DNA of 64,000 nucleotides from Ahaetulla prasina (taxonomy: Eukaryota; Chordata; Lepidosauria; Squamata; Colubridae): NCBI RefSeq assembly GCF_028640845.1, contig NC_080542.1, positions 60,959,064-61,023,063 on the forward strand, given 5' to 3'. A program made the translations under genes and the position numbers. Shown piece after piece: positions 54,892 through 64,000 of the stretch. Every line of letters starts with the position of its first letter. Positions within the stretch are counted from its first letter, which is position 1. The notes beneath the pieces were generated by a model. It worked only from the letters and a program-made list of their open reading frames with translations, was not told where the DNA came from and did no database searches.

Positions 54892-55073
54892 TCTCAGTTT
54901 CTATAAATTAAAACTGCAGGTAAAAATTCTCTCTTGATAATCTAAAAAATGGTCACATAAAAGGAAAATAGTGATCTCCTTGTCGTGAGGGAAATTATCT
55001 TTTCTAACAGCTGGAATAATGAGTTCTGATTACTATTATGTGTGTAGTGGACACTTCAATAATATATATATAT
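54892..55073. other. CR1 remainder or unassigned DNA
   Basis: TCTCAG directly after the third TTCTAGGG fits the expected CR1 continuation, but sequence beyond about 54900 no longer matches. A short (TA)n run lies at 55061-55072. Confidence 0.4.
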
Positions 55074-55720
55074 CAGGGGTGAAATGCTCCCAGTTTGGAC
55101 TGGATCGGCCGATCCAGTAGTAATGGCAGCGGGTGGTTTGGCGAACTGGTAGCAAAAATCCCTGCCCTCCCCCCAATGCCCATCATGAGCCACGTGATCG
55201 TCAAAGTCTTTTTTTCTTTTTACTTTTAAAAGCATTTTTTCTACAACCTCTTCAGCCGAAGAGGTTGTAGAACCTTTTAAAGGGTTAAAACAAGGCTCTG
55301 ACAATCCCAGCTGAGGTGCCTGATTGTCAGAGGCTTTTTTTTTACTTTTAAAAGCATTTTTAAAAGGTACAAAAACGAAGACTGCAAAAAATGGGGGGTG
55401 TAGGCAAAAAATGGGGGTGGTTCATTAGAGAGAGAGAGGGAGGGAGGGAGGGGGGAGGAGGGAGGAAAAAGGAGAGGAGGGGAGGACTACAAACCTGGCA
55501 CTAGATGCAGCTTCAGAGGATAATCCAGGGCTGGAAGGGATCTGGAGGTCATCTAGTCCAACCCTGATCCAACAAGACATTGTTGGTGAGTTTCTGTCTT
55601 TTGATCCCCCAGTCATATGGTTACATAGCCATGCCCACCAATCACATGACCCCCCCCAAGCCAGGGCCACCAAGCCACGCCCACAGAACCGGTAGGAAAG
55701 AAATTTAGATTTCACCATTG
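55074..55720. mobile_element. hAT-like element, G family, copy G7 (long form)
   Basis: 647 bp, CAGGGGTGAAATGCTCCCAG to TTAGATTTCACCATTG. It is co-linear with G4 (33090), including the hairpin ACAACCTCTTCAGCCGAAGA, the purine tract (55430-55475) and CACGCCCACAGAACCGGTAG. It is inserted in a TA/CA-rich microsatellite, so the target duplication (ATATATAT and ATACACAC) is ambiguous. Confidence 0.78.
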
Positions 55721-55754
55721 ATACACACACACACACACACATACGTATATATGT

Positions 55755-56195
55755 ATGTGGACCGTCTACTGCCGGCCTATATCTCCCAGCGTCCGGTGCG
55801 TTCCCACAGAGAGGGACTCCTCAGGGTGCCGTCAGCCAAACAATGTCGATTGGCGGCCCCCAGGGGGAGGGCCTTCTCTGTGGGGGCTCCTACCCTGTGG
55901 AACGAGCTTCCCCTCGGGCTTCGACAACTACCTGACCTTAGGACCTTTCGCCGCGAACTTAAAACCTATTTATTTCGTATGGCTGGACTGACCTGATTTT
56001 AAATTCTAAATTTTAAATTTTAATTGTGGGTTTTAAATTTCTGTAATTTTTATGGGGTGTAATGTTATTTTAAATTTCTGGCGAATTTGAATCAGTTTTT
56101 TAAGGGTTGTTTTAATTATGGTGTATGTTTCTGTTTGTATTTTATCTGCCTGTTCACCGCCCTGAGTCCTTCGGGAGAAGGGCGGTATACAAATT
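55755..56195 (+). mobile_element. CR1/L2-clade LINE 3' end, copy A5
   Basis: The last ~440 bp of the A family. The frame 55718-55996 from about 55765 shows QRPVRSHREGLLRVPSAKQC and LWNELPLGLRQLPDLRTFRR to its natural stop near 55994, without a frameshift. The 3' hairpin lies at 56157-56185 (CCGCCCTGAGTCCTTCGGGA). The tail leads into an (ATT)n array. Confidence 0.83.
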
Positions 56196-56196
56196 A

Positions 56197-56199
56197 AAA

Positions 56200-56297
<98 letters not shown>
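56197..56297. repeat. (ATT)n microsatellite at LINE A5 tail
   Basis: About 33 ATT units between the A5 tail and the Penelope-like fragment. Asparagine or isoleucine homopolymer frames are artefacts of it. Confidence 0.94.
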
Positions 56298-56299
56298 GT

Positions 56300-56788
56300 G
56301 TGTGTGGACAAACCAACAGAAGAATAAGTGCACGCATTGAAGAACACAAGAACTCATTCAAAAAAGAGGAACCAACTTCTTCCCTGGTCCAACACTTTAA
56401 AGTCACAGGACATGATATTGACTTTAAAAAGACCAGAACTATCGCCAAAACTGAACACTTTAACAACAGAATAATCAGAGAAGCCATTGAGATAGAAAAA
56501 CGCCCACACAGCATGAACAAACGAGATGACACCTCCCGCCTACCAGCCATTTGGAAACCCGCCCTTATTGACAAACGAGTCCCTAACACGAGGAATGACA
56601 CCAGACCCACACTCACAAGGTCCACACAGGATGTCACCACCGCACATCCACCCAGAAAGCAGACCCAAACCCACACTGATCATGAAGCACGACCAAGGAC
56701 CAGAAGCCAGACCGCAGCTGCAACATTAGCCATTTCAAACCCTCCAATCCATTCATGCAGCAGACTGACACCCACTATGAAGATGTAG
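56300..56788 (+). pseudogene. GIY-YIG endonuclease domain of a Penelope-like element (5'-truncated)
   Basis: 162 open codons ending at a stop at 56786-56788. The start CGQTNRRISARIEEHKNSF is the second half of the GIY-YIG core, in which the arginine and the EH pair are typical. SSLVQHFKVTGHDIDFKKTR, FNNRIIREAIEIEKRPHSMN and LPAIWKPAL match the region that follows in Penelope-like elements, including the conserved REAIEI glutamate. The YIG strand and the whole RT lie upstream and are absent, replaced by the (ATT)n array. The rest is a T/P/R-rich tail. The clean frame suggests it is not very old. Confidence 0.75.
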
Positions 56789-57032
56789 CACGACCACAAA
56801 GCCAAACAACAGCTATGCAGCTCACCAGCTCAAATCCCCTGCAGCACAGACTAGACTGAGCACAACCAAGCCCCCACCAACACAGGACACACCCCAGCCA
56901 ATCAGAGCACAGAAAACCCCATCCAATCAGAGCACAGCCAAGCTCCCACCCAATCAGTTCAAACCCCCACTAGCAGTTAAAAGGAAGAAACAGCTGCCAT
57001 CACACATTGCTCCCAGAAGCACGAAGCTGAAG

Positions 57033-57067
57033 CCTGAAGATGACGAATGAGACTTCGTCGAAACGTC
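57033..57067 (+). ncRNA. Hammerhead-ribozyme-like motif (candidate)
   Basis: CCTGAAGA, one extra T, stem GACGAA (57042-57047), loop TGAGAC, stem TTCGTC (57054-57059), GAAA (57060-57063), then CGTC (57064-57067). CUGANGA and GAAA flanking a stem are the two core boxes of hammerhead ribozymes, which are known in Penelope-like elements. The third stem would be very short and the extra T is unusual, so catalytic activity is doubtful. Confidence 0.4.
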
Positions 57068-57116
57068 GCCAAGACACTTCCAATTTTACACGGGAGAAAA
57101 CCCGAACAACCAAAGA

Positions 57117-57117
<1 letters not shown>

Positions 57118-57166
<49 letters not shown>

Positions 57167-57168
57167 TA
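57118..57168. repeat. (TA)n(CA)n microsatellite
   Basis: About 17 TA units followed by a few CA units, immediately after the Penelope-like end. Confidence 0.92.
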
Positions 57169-57169
57169 T

Positions 57170-58955
57170 TCCATTTCTGACTTTGAACATAGACACATAT
57201 AATTGTCTTATGGGATGCTGAAATATCTTCCAGTTGATGGGTAGTGCATTGATTTGTGCCAGGGGGAGGAACCTCCTAAGCCGACCATACACGATTTTAA
57301 AAAAAATAGCTATAAAGAATTCAGAAAGAAAGAGAAATTCTAGTATAATAAAAATGGGAAATTTTGGCCTATTCAATTAAGTATCTAAATCCCAGACTCT
57401 CAAACCTCAATTTTATTAAAGTTTGAGGTATACATCACAATACTTTAAATCTTGTTTTGCCTTGGGGTCAAATCTATTGTTCAGATTAAAATGAATCAAA
57501 GGATTTGCTTTGCCCACGACTTAAGTAGCATAGCAGAGGTGTCTCCGTTTCTCTGTCTTAGGCAGGCAAACTGGATTGAAAAACAGCTGTCTACCAATGC
57601 ATGATGGACTAGCAGTGCAGATTATTGTCCGTAACATTAAATGAAAATGCCTTCATCCTGAAATGCATTAAATACACAAACAGATAGAAATAACAGATAG
57701 TATTACAAATGTATATATCCTAACAAATGACACTTTTCAGCAAAAATCGTGCCCTTTTTTTTCTGACAGGGAGACAATGATATGATGTCAGGTTAATAGG
57801 CTAATTAATTGCTCTATATCTTTTTGTTCTTTGTAGGTCTATTCTTCCTGCTGGTACGTATATTAATTGAGGATTAATATAACTGAAGGATTTGTATAGA
57901 CATGCATTCTCTGATTCATACATGGATTTAGCCACACATTTAACAAGTTAAACAAGACTATTACAGGGGAATAACCCATTTGTCTCCTTCCATTTTAGTC
58001 ATCTTATTGAATTCACTGAATTCCTGTTATTAATGGCACTTTCTTTATTCTCAGTAATGGCCATCTAATTAGCTCTTCATAATTGCTCCACTGTTATTTT
58101 CTTTAAAGTTTCCTACAATTCTATCACAGTAATGGAACACCTATGCAAAATAGTAAACTGCTCTCTGCAGCTTTATTTAATCTTTCTCTGCAATGGGAAG
58201 CAAGCCAAGAGTATGTCCCTGCTCCAACTTCAACTTTGCAGATGAATGGTTTGTACATAATTCCCATGTGGAAAGTCATCCTCAAGGTTTCTAGAGATAA
58301 CTTGAAAACTGCTGATTTGCATTGGTAGCAATCACACCTTCCCCTGAAGGTTTCTTAATTAATTATGTGAACAAAATCCTGCTGATACAAGAATGTTTTC
58401 CTACAGATTCATGGAGTATATAACCATCAAAATATATCTGCTGGTTCAGGCTTAAAATGGAAATAAAATGAAAAAGTAAAAAAAAAAAGCTACCTACCTC
58501 TGATTATTTTTCAATTAACTGGAATTTTTCTATTGTAACATTTTTTTGGCTGTTTCTGCTACCTTAGCTTGGTCTCTTTTCTTTCTCTAATTTCACCAAT
58601 TACATGGGCCCACAACTTATTTTTCCCCCCTCAAGTTCAGCTAGAATCCATTCAAATGGGTGAATTTCTAGTTTGCAAATCAGAATAGGACATAGACTTA
58701 CAAATCTTCCTAATTCCATATATTTAGATTATTTGCATTTAGCAAGATAAATACCGCTTTGCCAAACATGCCTTTATATTCTGCATCATTTAGCATAAAC
58801 AATAACATACACTGTTAGTGTGCAAATGTTTGGCAAAAGAGCCCAAGTGCAGTCCCCATTTTGAAAAATAACAGGTTGACTGATTAGGGAAAGACAAGTC
58901 ATCATTTCCCAGATTATATCATTTTATACTATTAGCAACAAAAAATATTGGCAAA
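57170..58955. other. No gene; unassigned
   Basis: No domain or terminus is recognised in this 1.8-kb stretch. It may be ancestral non-repetitive DNA. Confidence 0.45.
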
Positions 58956-58959
58956 AAAC

Positions 58960-59105
58960 ATTATTATCTGTGGAGTCGGTCAATAGTATTAAATATCTGG
59001 GGGTGCAGATAACTAACAATCTAACTTGGTCTTTTCATACCTTATCTTTAATGAAGCTGGCAAATCAGTATTGGGATTTCCTGAGTTGGATAAGGAGAGC
59101 AGATC
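58960..59105 (+). mobile_element. Short LINE fragment next to (CTACT)n
   Basis: The reading SVNSIKYLGVQITNNLTWSF with decayed MKLANQYWDFLSWIRRADL resembles the KYLGVxxxxxLxW block of several LINE clades. It runs into the CTACT array. The clade is uncertain. Confidence 0.45.
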
Positions 59106-59106
59106 T

Positions 59107-59192
59107 CTACTCTACTCTACTCTACTCTACTCTACTCTACTCTACTCTACTCTACTCTACTCTACTCTACTCTACTCTACTCTACTCTACTC
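59107..59192. repeat. (CTACT)n microsatellite
   Basis: About 17 units of TCTAC. It lies between a sense LINE fragment and the antisense CR1 C9. The pentamer differs by one base from the ATTCT array of the snake-type LINEs but no LINE tail adjoins it. Confidence 0.93.
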
Positions 59193-60298
59193 TTATACTA
59201 GGATTCCAAGATCCCTCTTGTAGTTACTGTTATTGAGCCAAGTTTCACTTAATTATTATCTGTATATTTGGTTTTCCTTGTCTAAGTGTAAAAAGTTACA
59301 TTTTTCTCAATTAATTTTTTGTTAGATAGTGCCCAATGTTCAAATCTGTCAAGATTCTTCTGCCTAAGAATCTTGAGCCTAACTGTTGGCTATTCCTGTC
59401 AACTTGGTGTCATCTGCAAATTTGATTAGTTCATTTTCTCGTCCCTCATCTATATTGTTTATGAAGATATTGAACATACTTGGCCTAAAATAGAATCTTA
59501 GGGTACCCCACTGCTTACTTCCCTCCATGTAGATGTAGTTCCATTAAGGATTACTTGTTGAGTGTGGTTTGTCAGCCAATTACAAATCCATCTAGTGGTG
59601 ATGGTATCCCACATTTTTCTAGCTTACCAAGAAATGGGTTGTAGTCTACTTTGTCAAGTGCTTTACTAAAATCCAAATATACAGTACTATGTTGACAGCA
59701 TTTCACTGGTCCACTAATTTAGTCACTGTCAAAGAAAGAAATAAGATTTGTTTGGCATGATCTGTTTTTGACAAACACATGTTGGCTTTGGGTTATAACT
59801 TTGCTTGCTGCCAGATGTTCACAGATTTGTTGCTTGATTATCTTTTCCAGGATCTTCCCAGGAATTGATGTCAGGCTAATCAATCTATAGTTTTCTGGAT
59901 CTGTTCTTTTTTTTTTTTTTTAAGATGGGAACCATATTAGATTTATTCCAGGCTCCTGGTACTCCAGTAGCTTTGAAAAATATGGTTCAATGGTTCAAGA
60001 TCCTTCAGGTCCTTCAGAACTCTTTTTTTTTCTTTTATCACAAAAGTATACACAAGCATCAACATAAAACAACAACATATCATATAAGCATATATATGAG
60101 CAAAAGTATGCAATAACTATATTAATTTGATATAATGAAAGGAAACAATAGGACAGGAATGGTAGGCACTTTTGTGCTCTTATGCACACCCCTTATAGTC
60201 CTCTTAGGAATGGGGTGAGGTCAATAATAAACAGTTTTTAGTTAAAGCTTTTGGGATTTTGAGAAGAAAACACAGAGTCAGGTAGTGTGTTCCAAGCA

Positions 60299-60532
60299 TT
60301 AACAACTCAGAGCTTTTTCAACATTATCTTCTGTGAAGTCTATATGTGTTACGTCGTTGTACTCATTGTTGGTACGATTGGGGAATGCCGGATATGAGCC
60401 ATCACCGTTAACAAAGACTGAGCCAAAGAATGTATTAAACAGGTTTGCTTTAACTGTTTCATCATTACATTCTTTGCCGTTAGATTCTTTTAGTGGTGGG
60501 ATGGATCTTGATTCTTTAAGTTTATTGTTCAC
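60299..60532 (-). pseudogene. LINE V3 linker region before the RT, joined to ORF2 end
   Basis: 77 codons including ANLFNTFFGSVFVNG and IDFTEDNVEKAL, the segment before RT block 1 in CR1-type LINEs. At about 60299 the sequence moves into the ORF2 terminus in a different frame and hits a stop at once. A frame break near 60540-60700 separates it from the endonuclease. Confidence 0.7.
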
Positions 60533-60700
60533 AAAATTATAAAAAGCACGATTTGAATTTGTGCGCAGAAGGTCTTCTTCTTGCTTGGTGTGGTAAATGG
60601 TGCATTCAGTTTTTATTTGGTTGCAAATATTTCTGTAGCGGTTTTTGAAGTTTGCTACGTAGCCCTTTTTGTTTCTTCTCCAGAGGGATTTTTTTTTGGA

Positions 60701-61405
60701 TTAAAGCTTTTTTATTGATATGGGTAATTTGCTTTTTTTGATTTTGGTGGTGATTTGTGGTACGTATAGTTTGATCATTCTATTGATTTCAAGTAGGAAA
60801 ACTCTACAGTGGTCTTCGGCAGTGATACAGGTTGAGAACAGATTTTGCCAGTCAAGAGATGAGAGATCGTTGTTTATAAGGTCATAGTTGGCTTTTTTGA
60901 AATTATAGTTAAGAGTACTATTATTATGACAATTTATGTGAGGGTGTATATTGAGACAAAAGTCTATCATACTGTGGTCACTGTTGGAAAAGGGTTCTTT
61001 TATTTGTAGTCCATAAATTGAGTTTGTGTTATTGCAAAAGATGAGGTCAAGGCAGTTGTTGAATCTTGTATTGTTAGTTACTAGTTGTTCAAGACCTAGG
61101 TTTGTAATGGCGTTGTATAGTGTAGTATGGATTGGTTCAGTTGTACATTCATTTGTTATCCAGTTTATAAAAGGTTGATTTAGGTCACCCAGGAAGATGA
61201 GAGGATATGGACAAGAGGTAGCCCATGTTAGTAGTGTGGTTAACATATTTGCATGAGTGATGTCGTAGTCAGGGGCTCTGTAGCATAGTAAGAATCGAAG
61301 TGTGGTGTTAATGGACAGGTCACATACAATAGTTTCAGGAAGAGAAAGTTTATGTGCAACTTGAATATTTTTTAGGTTCAGTGATTTTTTGTAAAAGATA
61401 GCCAC
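60701..61405 (-). pseudogene. LINE V3 endonuclease (APE-type), 234 open codons
   Basis: The frame shows VCDLSINTTLRFLLCYRAPD, PYPLIFLGDLNQPFINWITN (GDxN catalytic block), LGLEQLVTNNTRFNNCLDLI and FSNSDHSMIDFCLNI (the SDH catalytic block near the end of the fold). It continues into the linker NYDLINNDLSSLDWQNLF. These are the APE-endonuclease motifs of CR1-type LINEs. The N-terminus (about 61405-61490) is present but out of frame. Over 200 codons without a stop suggest modest age. It is disabled by the RT deletion downstream. Confidence 0.82.
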
Positions 61406-61500
61406 TCTGCCACCTCTGCTGTTTTCATGATCTGATCGAAAAACTTAATACTCTTTGTTTGAAATAATGGAGTCAGGGAGGGATGAGTTCAGCCATGGTT

Positions 61501-61760
61501 TTTTTTTTTGGTTTGTTTACATTTATACCCCGCCCTTCTCCGAAGACTCAGGGCGGCTTACAATGTATAAGGCAATAGTCTCATTCTATTTGTATATTTT
61601 TTACAAAGTCAACTTATTGCCCCCCCAACAATCTGGGTCCTCATTTTACCTACCTTATAAAGGTTGGAAGGCTGAGTCAACCTTGGGCCGGGCTCGAACC
61701 TGCAGTAATTGCAGGCTTTATGTTCTAATAACAGGCTTCTCTATTGCCTTCTCTATTTCA
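61501..61760 (-). mobile_element. tRNA-derived SINE, copy S3
   Basis: The minus-strand SINE is nearly complete: B-box-like GGTTCGAGCCC (near 61690-61700), the body AAGTTGACTTTGTAAAAAATATAC, and the 3' hairpin at 61530-61556 with an A-rich tail. It has the best B-box of the three copies. The A-box region is degraded. Confidence 0.8.
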
Positions 61761-62104
61761 CAAACAAATATAATATCAAATGTACCATTGTTTGGTACAT
61801 TCGGTACATACTCTGGGATGTAATCCATCAAAACCTGGTTATTTGAACTCATTTAGATCACACAGGTGTTCTCTTACAATTTTCTTGATTAATTTAGTTT
61901 GTATTCATAGTCTGTCTTTTATGGTTCTGTTTTTGGTAGCTTGTGCTATTTTTTCTTTTTGTGTGAACACAGATGCAAAGAATGAATTAATCAGTTCTGT
62001 TTTCTTCCTGCTCCCGATTAGTTCCTTGCCCTCTTCCCCCAATTGTGGACCAATTGTTTCCTTGACATTTTCCTTGTTTTTTTATATATTGAAAGAAAAA
62101 TTAA

Positions 62105-62107
<3 letters not shown>

Positions 62108-62185
<78 letters not shown>

Positions 62186-62190
62186 ATTGT
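62108..62190. repeat. (TTA)n(TTG)n microsatellite within CR1 C9
   Basis: About 13 TTA units followed by about 13 TTG units. It resembles the array at 17861-17985, which follows a CR1 tail; here it interrupts CR1 coding sequence. Confidence 0.93.
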
Positions 62191-62319
62191 TATTATTGGC
62201 ATTTGTTGGAAGTTTTAGTTCATTCTGAGCCTTAGCTTTCCTGACTTCATCTTTGCAGATTCAAGCTATATGCTGGTATTCTACCTTAAGTTATGTGTCC
62301 CACTTTTCATTTTTTATAC

Positions 62320-62896
62320 TGTAGGACGTTAGCAGCCACCCCTCTCCTAGAAAAATGAAATATTCTAGGAAATATTAAAAAGGCAGAATATTTTCCCTAA
62401 AAGAGAAATAGAAATCATAAGACTCAGCCCCAGCTCCCTGCCCCCCAGCAGATACTTTGGTTGTTTACAAGACAAAAGGCTGGGCCAGCTTATCTACAAC
62501 AGAAAAGACATGGCCCTCAGCACATGATAGGATTAGCCCTCACTCAAGATGCAAACCAGGACAAAACCATTAAGCCATAAAAGGAATTACCCAAAGCCTC
62601 TTCATTAAATCATCACTCAGCAATATTCAGGCCTGGGACACAGACAGCCTACAAAGTTAGCTAAGACTCCCGGCCCCTGAGAATCTGACAGCCAATGGGA
62701 TACATTTCTTGTACAGAAACAGGAAATTCTAAGGCAGAGCCCAAGAGAGTGTATAAATATATCCCTCTCTCCATTCCATGGGCTCTTTTTTTTGCCCAGG
62801 GCCCAAAAACCTCATGTGATCCTGTCCACCATTAAACCATCTTTTGAAACAGTCTCCATGTTTCCAGTGTCTTTCTCCCCACTTGGAACTGAACCA
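62320..62896 (+). mobile_element. Probable solo LTR (endogenous retrovirus-like)
   Basis: TGTAGGACGTTAGCAGCCAC to TTGGAACTGAACCA, about 577 bp with TG...CA ends. It contains a CCAAT box (AGCCAATGGG, near 62690), a TATA box (TGTATAAATATA, near 62752) and a polyadenylation-like ATTAAA (near 62831). It lies between two CR1 segments, as an insertion would. No target duplication was found, so the limits are uncertain. No internal viral genes accompany it. Confidence 0.45.
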
Positions 62897-63148
62897 GATG
62901 GACATTTCTTCCAATAATACTTATCATTTCTTCTTTCAGTTTGTCAGAGATTTCTTTATGCAACCATATTGGTTTCTTCTTGGATTTCTTATTTTTCTTT
63001 TTCAATGGTATAGTGCTGGATTGGACTTTTATAGTAATATTTTTTAGAGTTTCTGCTTGATGCAGAATTTGTTTCCCAGTTGATGACAATGTAGTTAACA
63101 TCCCCCACTGCTACTACGGTGTGTTTCTTACATGCATTAGTTAACTGT

Positions 63149-63149
63149 G

Positions 63150-63214
<65 letters not shown>
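63149..63214. repeat. (TG)n(AG)n microsatellite
   Basis: About 19 TG units then about 13 AG units. Confidence 0.94.
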
Positions 63215-63485
63215 GGAATATATGTGCCGATGTGTGTTGCACTTTTTTCAATATGAATGGGAAGGGAATTCCGAAAAGCTGGGGTATTTATATTATTTTG
63301 CTGCTTTGAATGAACAATGTTCATCCATGTGAGCCTTACAAATGTTTAAATCACTGTTTTTCAAAGTCAGCAACTTTAAGATGTGTGGACTTTAAGTCCC
63401 AGCAGAGTTGCCAAGTGTAAAAAACAGTGGTTTAAACTTTAGCATCCTTTACTATAAAGGACAGCTTTTATTTCAGAAAGATGAC
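63215..63485. other. Mostly unassigned; weak hAT foldback fragment
   Basis: CAGCAACTTTAAGATGTGTG and TTAAGTCCCAGCAGAGTTGCC at 63368-63410 resemble a short, decayed member of the H foldback family. Confidence 0.4.
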
Positions 63486-63610
<125 letters not shown>

Positions 63611-63614
63611 TCTT

Positions 63615-63859
63615 GGTTTCAATTTTTTGAAAGACTGGAAAATATACATATAATACTTTTCTCTTAAGAATTAGGTAAAGAACAAAATCTGTGATAATAG
63701 AATTTAATGTCAGCCACCCCAACTTGGTCAGTCAGAAAAGAAAGAATTTCAAGCCCATGATTAGCCAAAAAGTACACTGTACTAAAGCCAAATGGATATA
63801 GAAGATCAAATCTGGACCTGAGGTTTTCATGCCCAAAGCATATGGTTAACATCGGTAGT
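63615..63859. other. No identifiable feature
   Basis: AT-rich, with no motif recognised. Confidence 0.35.
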
Positions 63860-64000
63860 CAGTTCCACTTACCTTGGCTACTGGTTCGGAACTGTGAGCG
63901 TGTGTGTGCGTATGCTTGTTTCACTCGCTCACGGCCCTTCTGCGCACGTGCAGAGCGTCCATGATGATGTCTGGGCAGGTGGGCGGAGCTTCCTGCCACT
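63860..64000 (+). mobile_element. hAT-like element, G family, partial at window end (G8)
   Basis: CAGTTCCACTTACCTTGGCT followed by ACTGGTTCGGAACTGTGAG and CACGTGCAGAGCGTCC resembles the left part of G2, with CGCATGCG-type sequence. The right end is outside the window. Confidence 0.45.

Larger units (their letters stand above)
56298..57117 (+). mobile_element. Penelope-like element, 3' end
   Basis: About 820 bp containing the end of a GIY-YIG endonuclease, a proline/threonine-rich region, a 3' untranslated region with several CCAATCAGAGCACAG repeats (about 56896-56960), and a terminal segment with a hammerhead-like hairpin (57033-57067). It ends ACCCGAACAACCAAAGACC next to a (TA)n run. The RT part is missing (5' truncation). 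Confidence 0.75.
60020..61500 (-). mobile_element. CR1/L3-like LINE, copy V3, internally deleted
   Basis: On the minus strand the endonuclease (61405-60701) and the linker to the RT (60532-60299) join directly, at about 60299-60305, to the last 20 codons of ORF2 (VVNAWNTLPDSV) and the 3' untranslated region (60225-60020). The whole RT is missing. The 3' part matches V1 and V2. Confidence 0.75.
59205..63150 (-). mobile_element. CR1 LINE host copy C9 with nested insertions
   Basis: On the minus strand it can be followed from the endonuclease (GDVNYIVINWE near 63085-63100) through the RT N-terminus (ELINSFFASVFTQKEK near 61950-62000) to the RT core, with LIKFADDTKLTGIA (about 59390-59430) as the catalytic motif. 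Its 3' end is cut at the CTACT array. Insertions: a V-family LINE (60020-61500), a SINE (61501-61760), a TTA/TTG array (62108-62190) and a probable LTR (62320-62896). All frames are broken. Confidence 0.72.

Noticed and set aside
62043..62235. Poly-leucine/cysteine frame
   Set aside because: Translation of the TTA/TTG array inside CR1 C9.

Overview
The window is from a squamate reptile, most likely a snake. It carries CR1 and CR1/L2-clade LINEs, a tRNA-derived SINE, numerous short hAT-like elements, a Penelope-like endonuclease, Ty3/gypsy elements, and a LINE whose 3' tail is an (ATTCT)n array, as reported for the snake-type CR1/L3 LINEs. I found no exon, rRNA, tRNA gene or CRISPR array, and no open frame that looks like a host gene. 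The window is best read as intergenic or deep intronic DNA built from layered transposable elements. Everything recognisably coding belongs to transposons, and nearly all of it is broken.

Layout. 1-4 kb: mostly unidentified AT-rich DNA with a hAT foldback. 4-6 kb: an internally deleted CR1 (ORF1 esterase, start of the endonuclease, end of the RT) and a LINE tail with an (AATAG)n array. 8-9 kb: an 867-bp foldback element. 9-11.7 kb: a CR1 split by a hAT foldback and by an unidentified 1.3-kb insert flanked by an 8-bp repeat. 11.9-26.1 kb: three long CR1/L2-clade LINE copies (A1-A3) mixed with snake-type LINE 3' ends, SINEs, hAT elements and simple repeats. 27.6-31.9 kb: a CR1 5' half, then an old Ty3/gypsy remnant. 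33-46 kb: scattered hAT elements and LINE fragments in otherwise unassigned DNA. 47-55 kb: the densest nest. A hAT foldback contains a LINE 3' end. A CR1 is split by a 4.56-kb Ty3/gypsy element with two identical 190-bp LTRs, and further on by two different hAT elements inserted at the same 8-bp target. 55-57 kb: a hAT element, a LINE 3' end, an (ATT)n array and a Penelope-like 3' end with GIY-YIG endonuclease and a hammerhead-like hairpin. 59-63 kb: an antisense CR1 of about 4 kb serving as host for an internally deleted LINE, a SINE and a probable solo LTR.

How the parts relate. The A LINEs and the SINE share a 3' hairpin (CCGCCCT...AGGGCGG around a C-UUCG-G loop), which suggests the SINE is copied by that LINE's machinery. 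LINE tails appear to seed many of the long microsatellites. The hAT elements carry precise 8-bp target duplications, so the order of insertions can be read. Coordinates of old fragments are approximate, and family names come from recognising motifs by eye, not from a database search.
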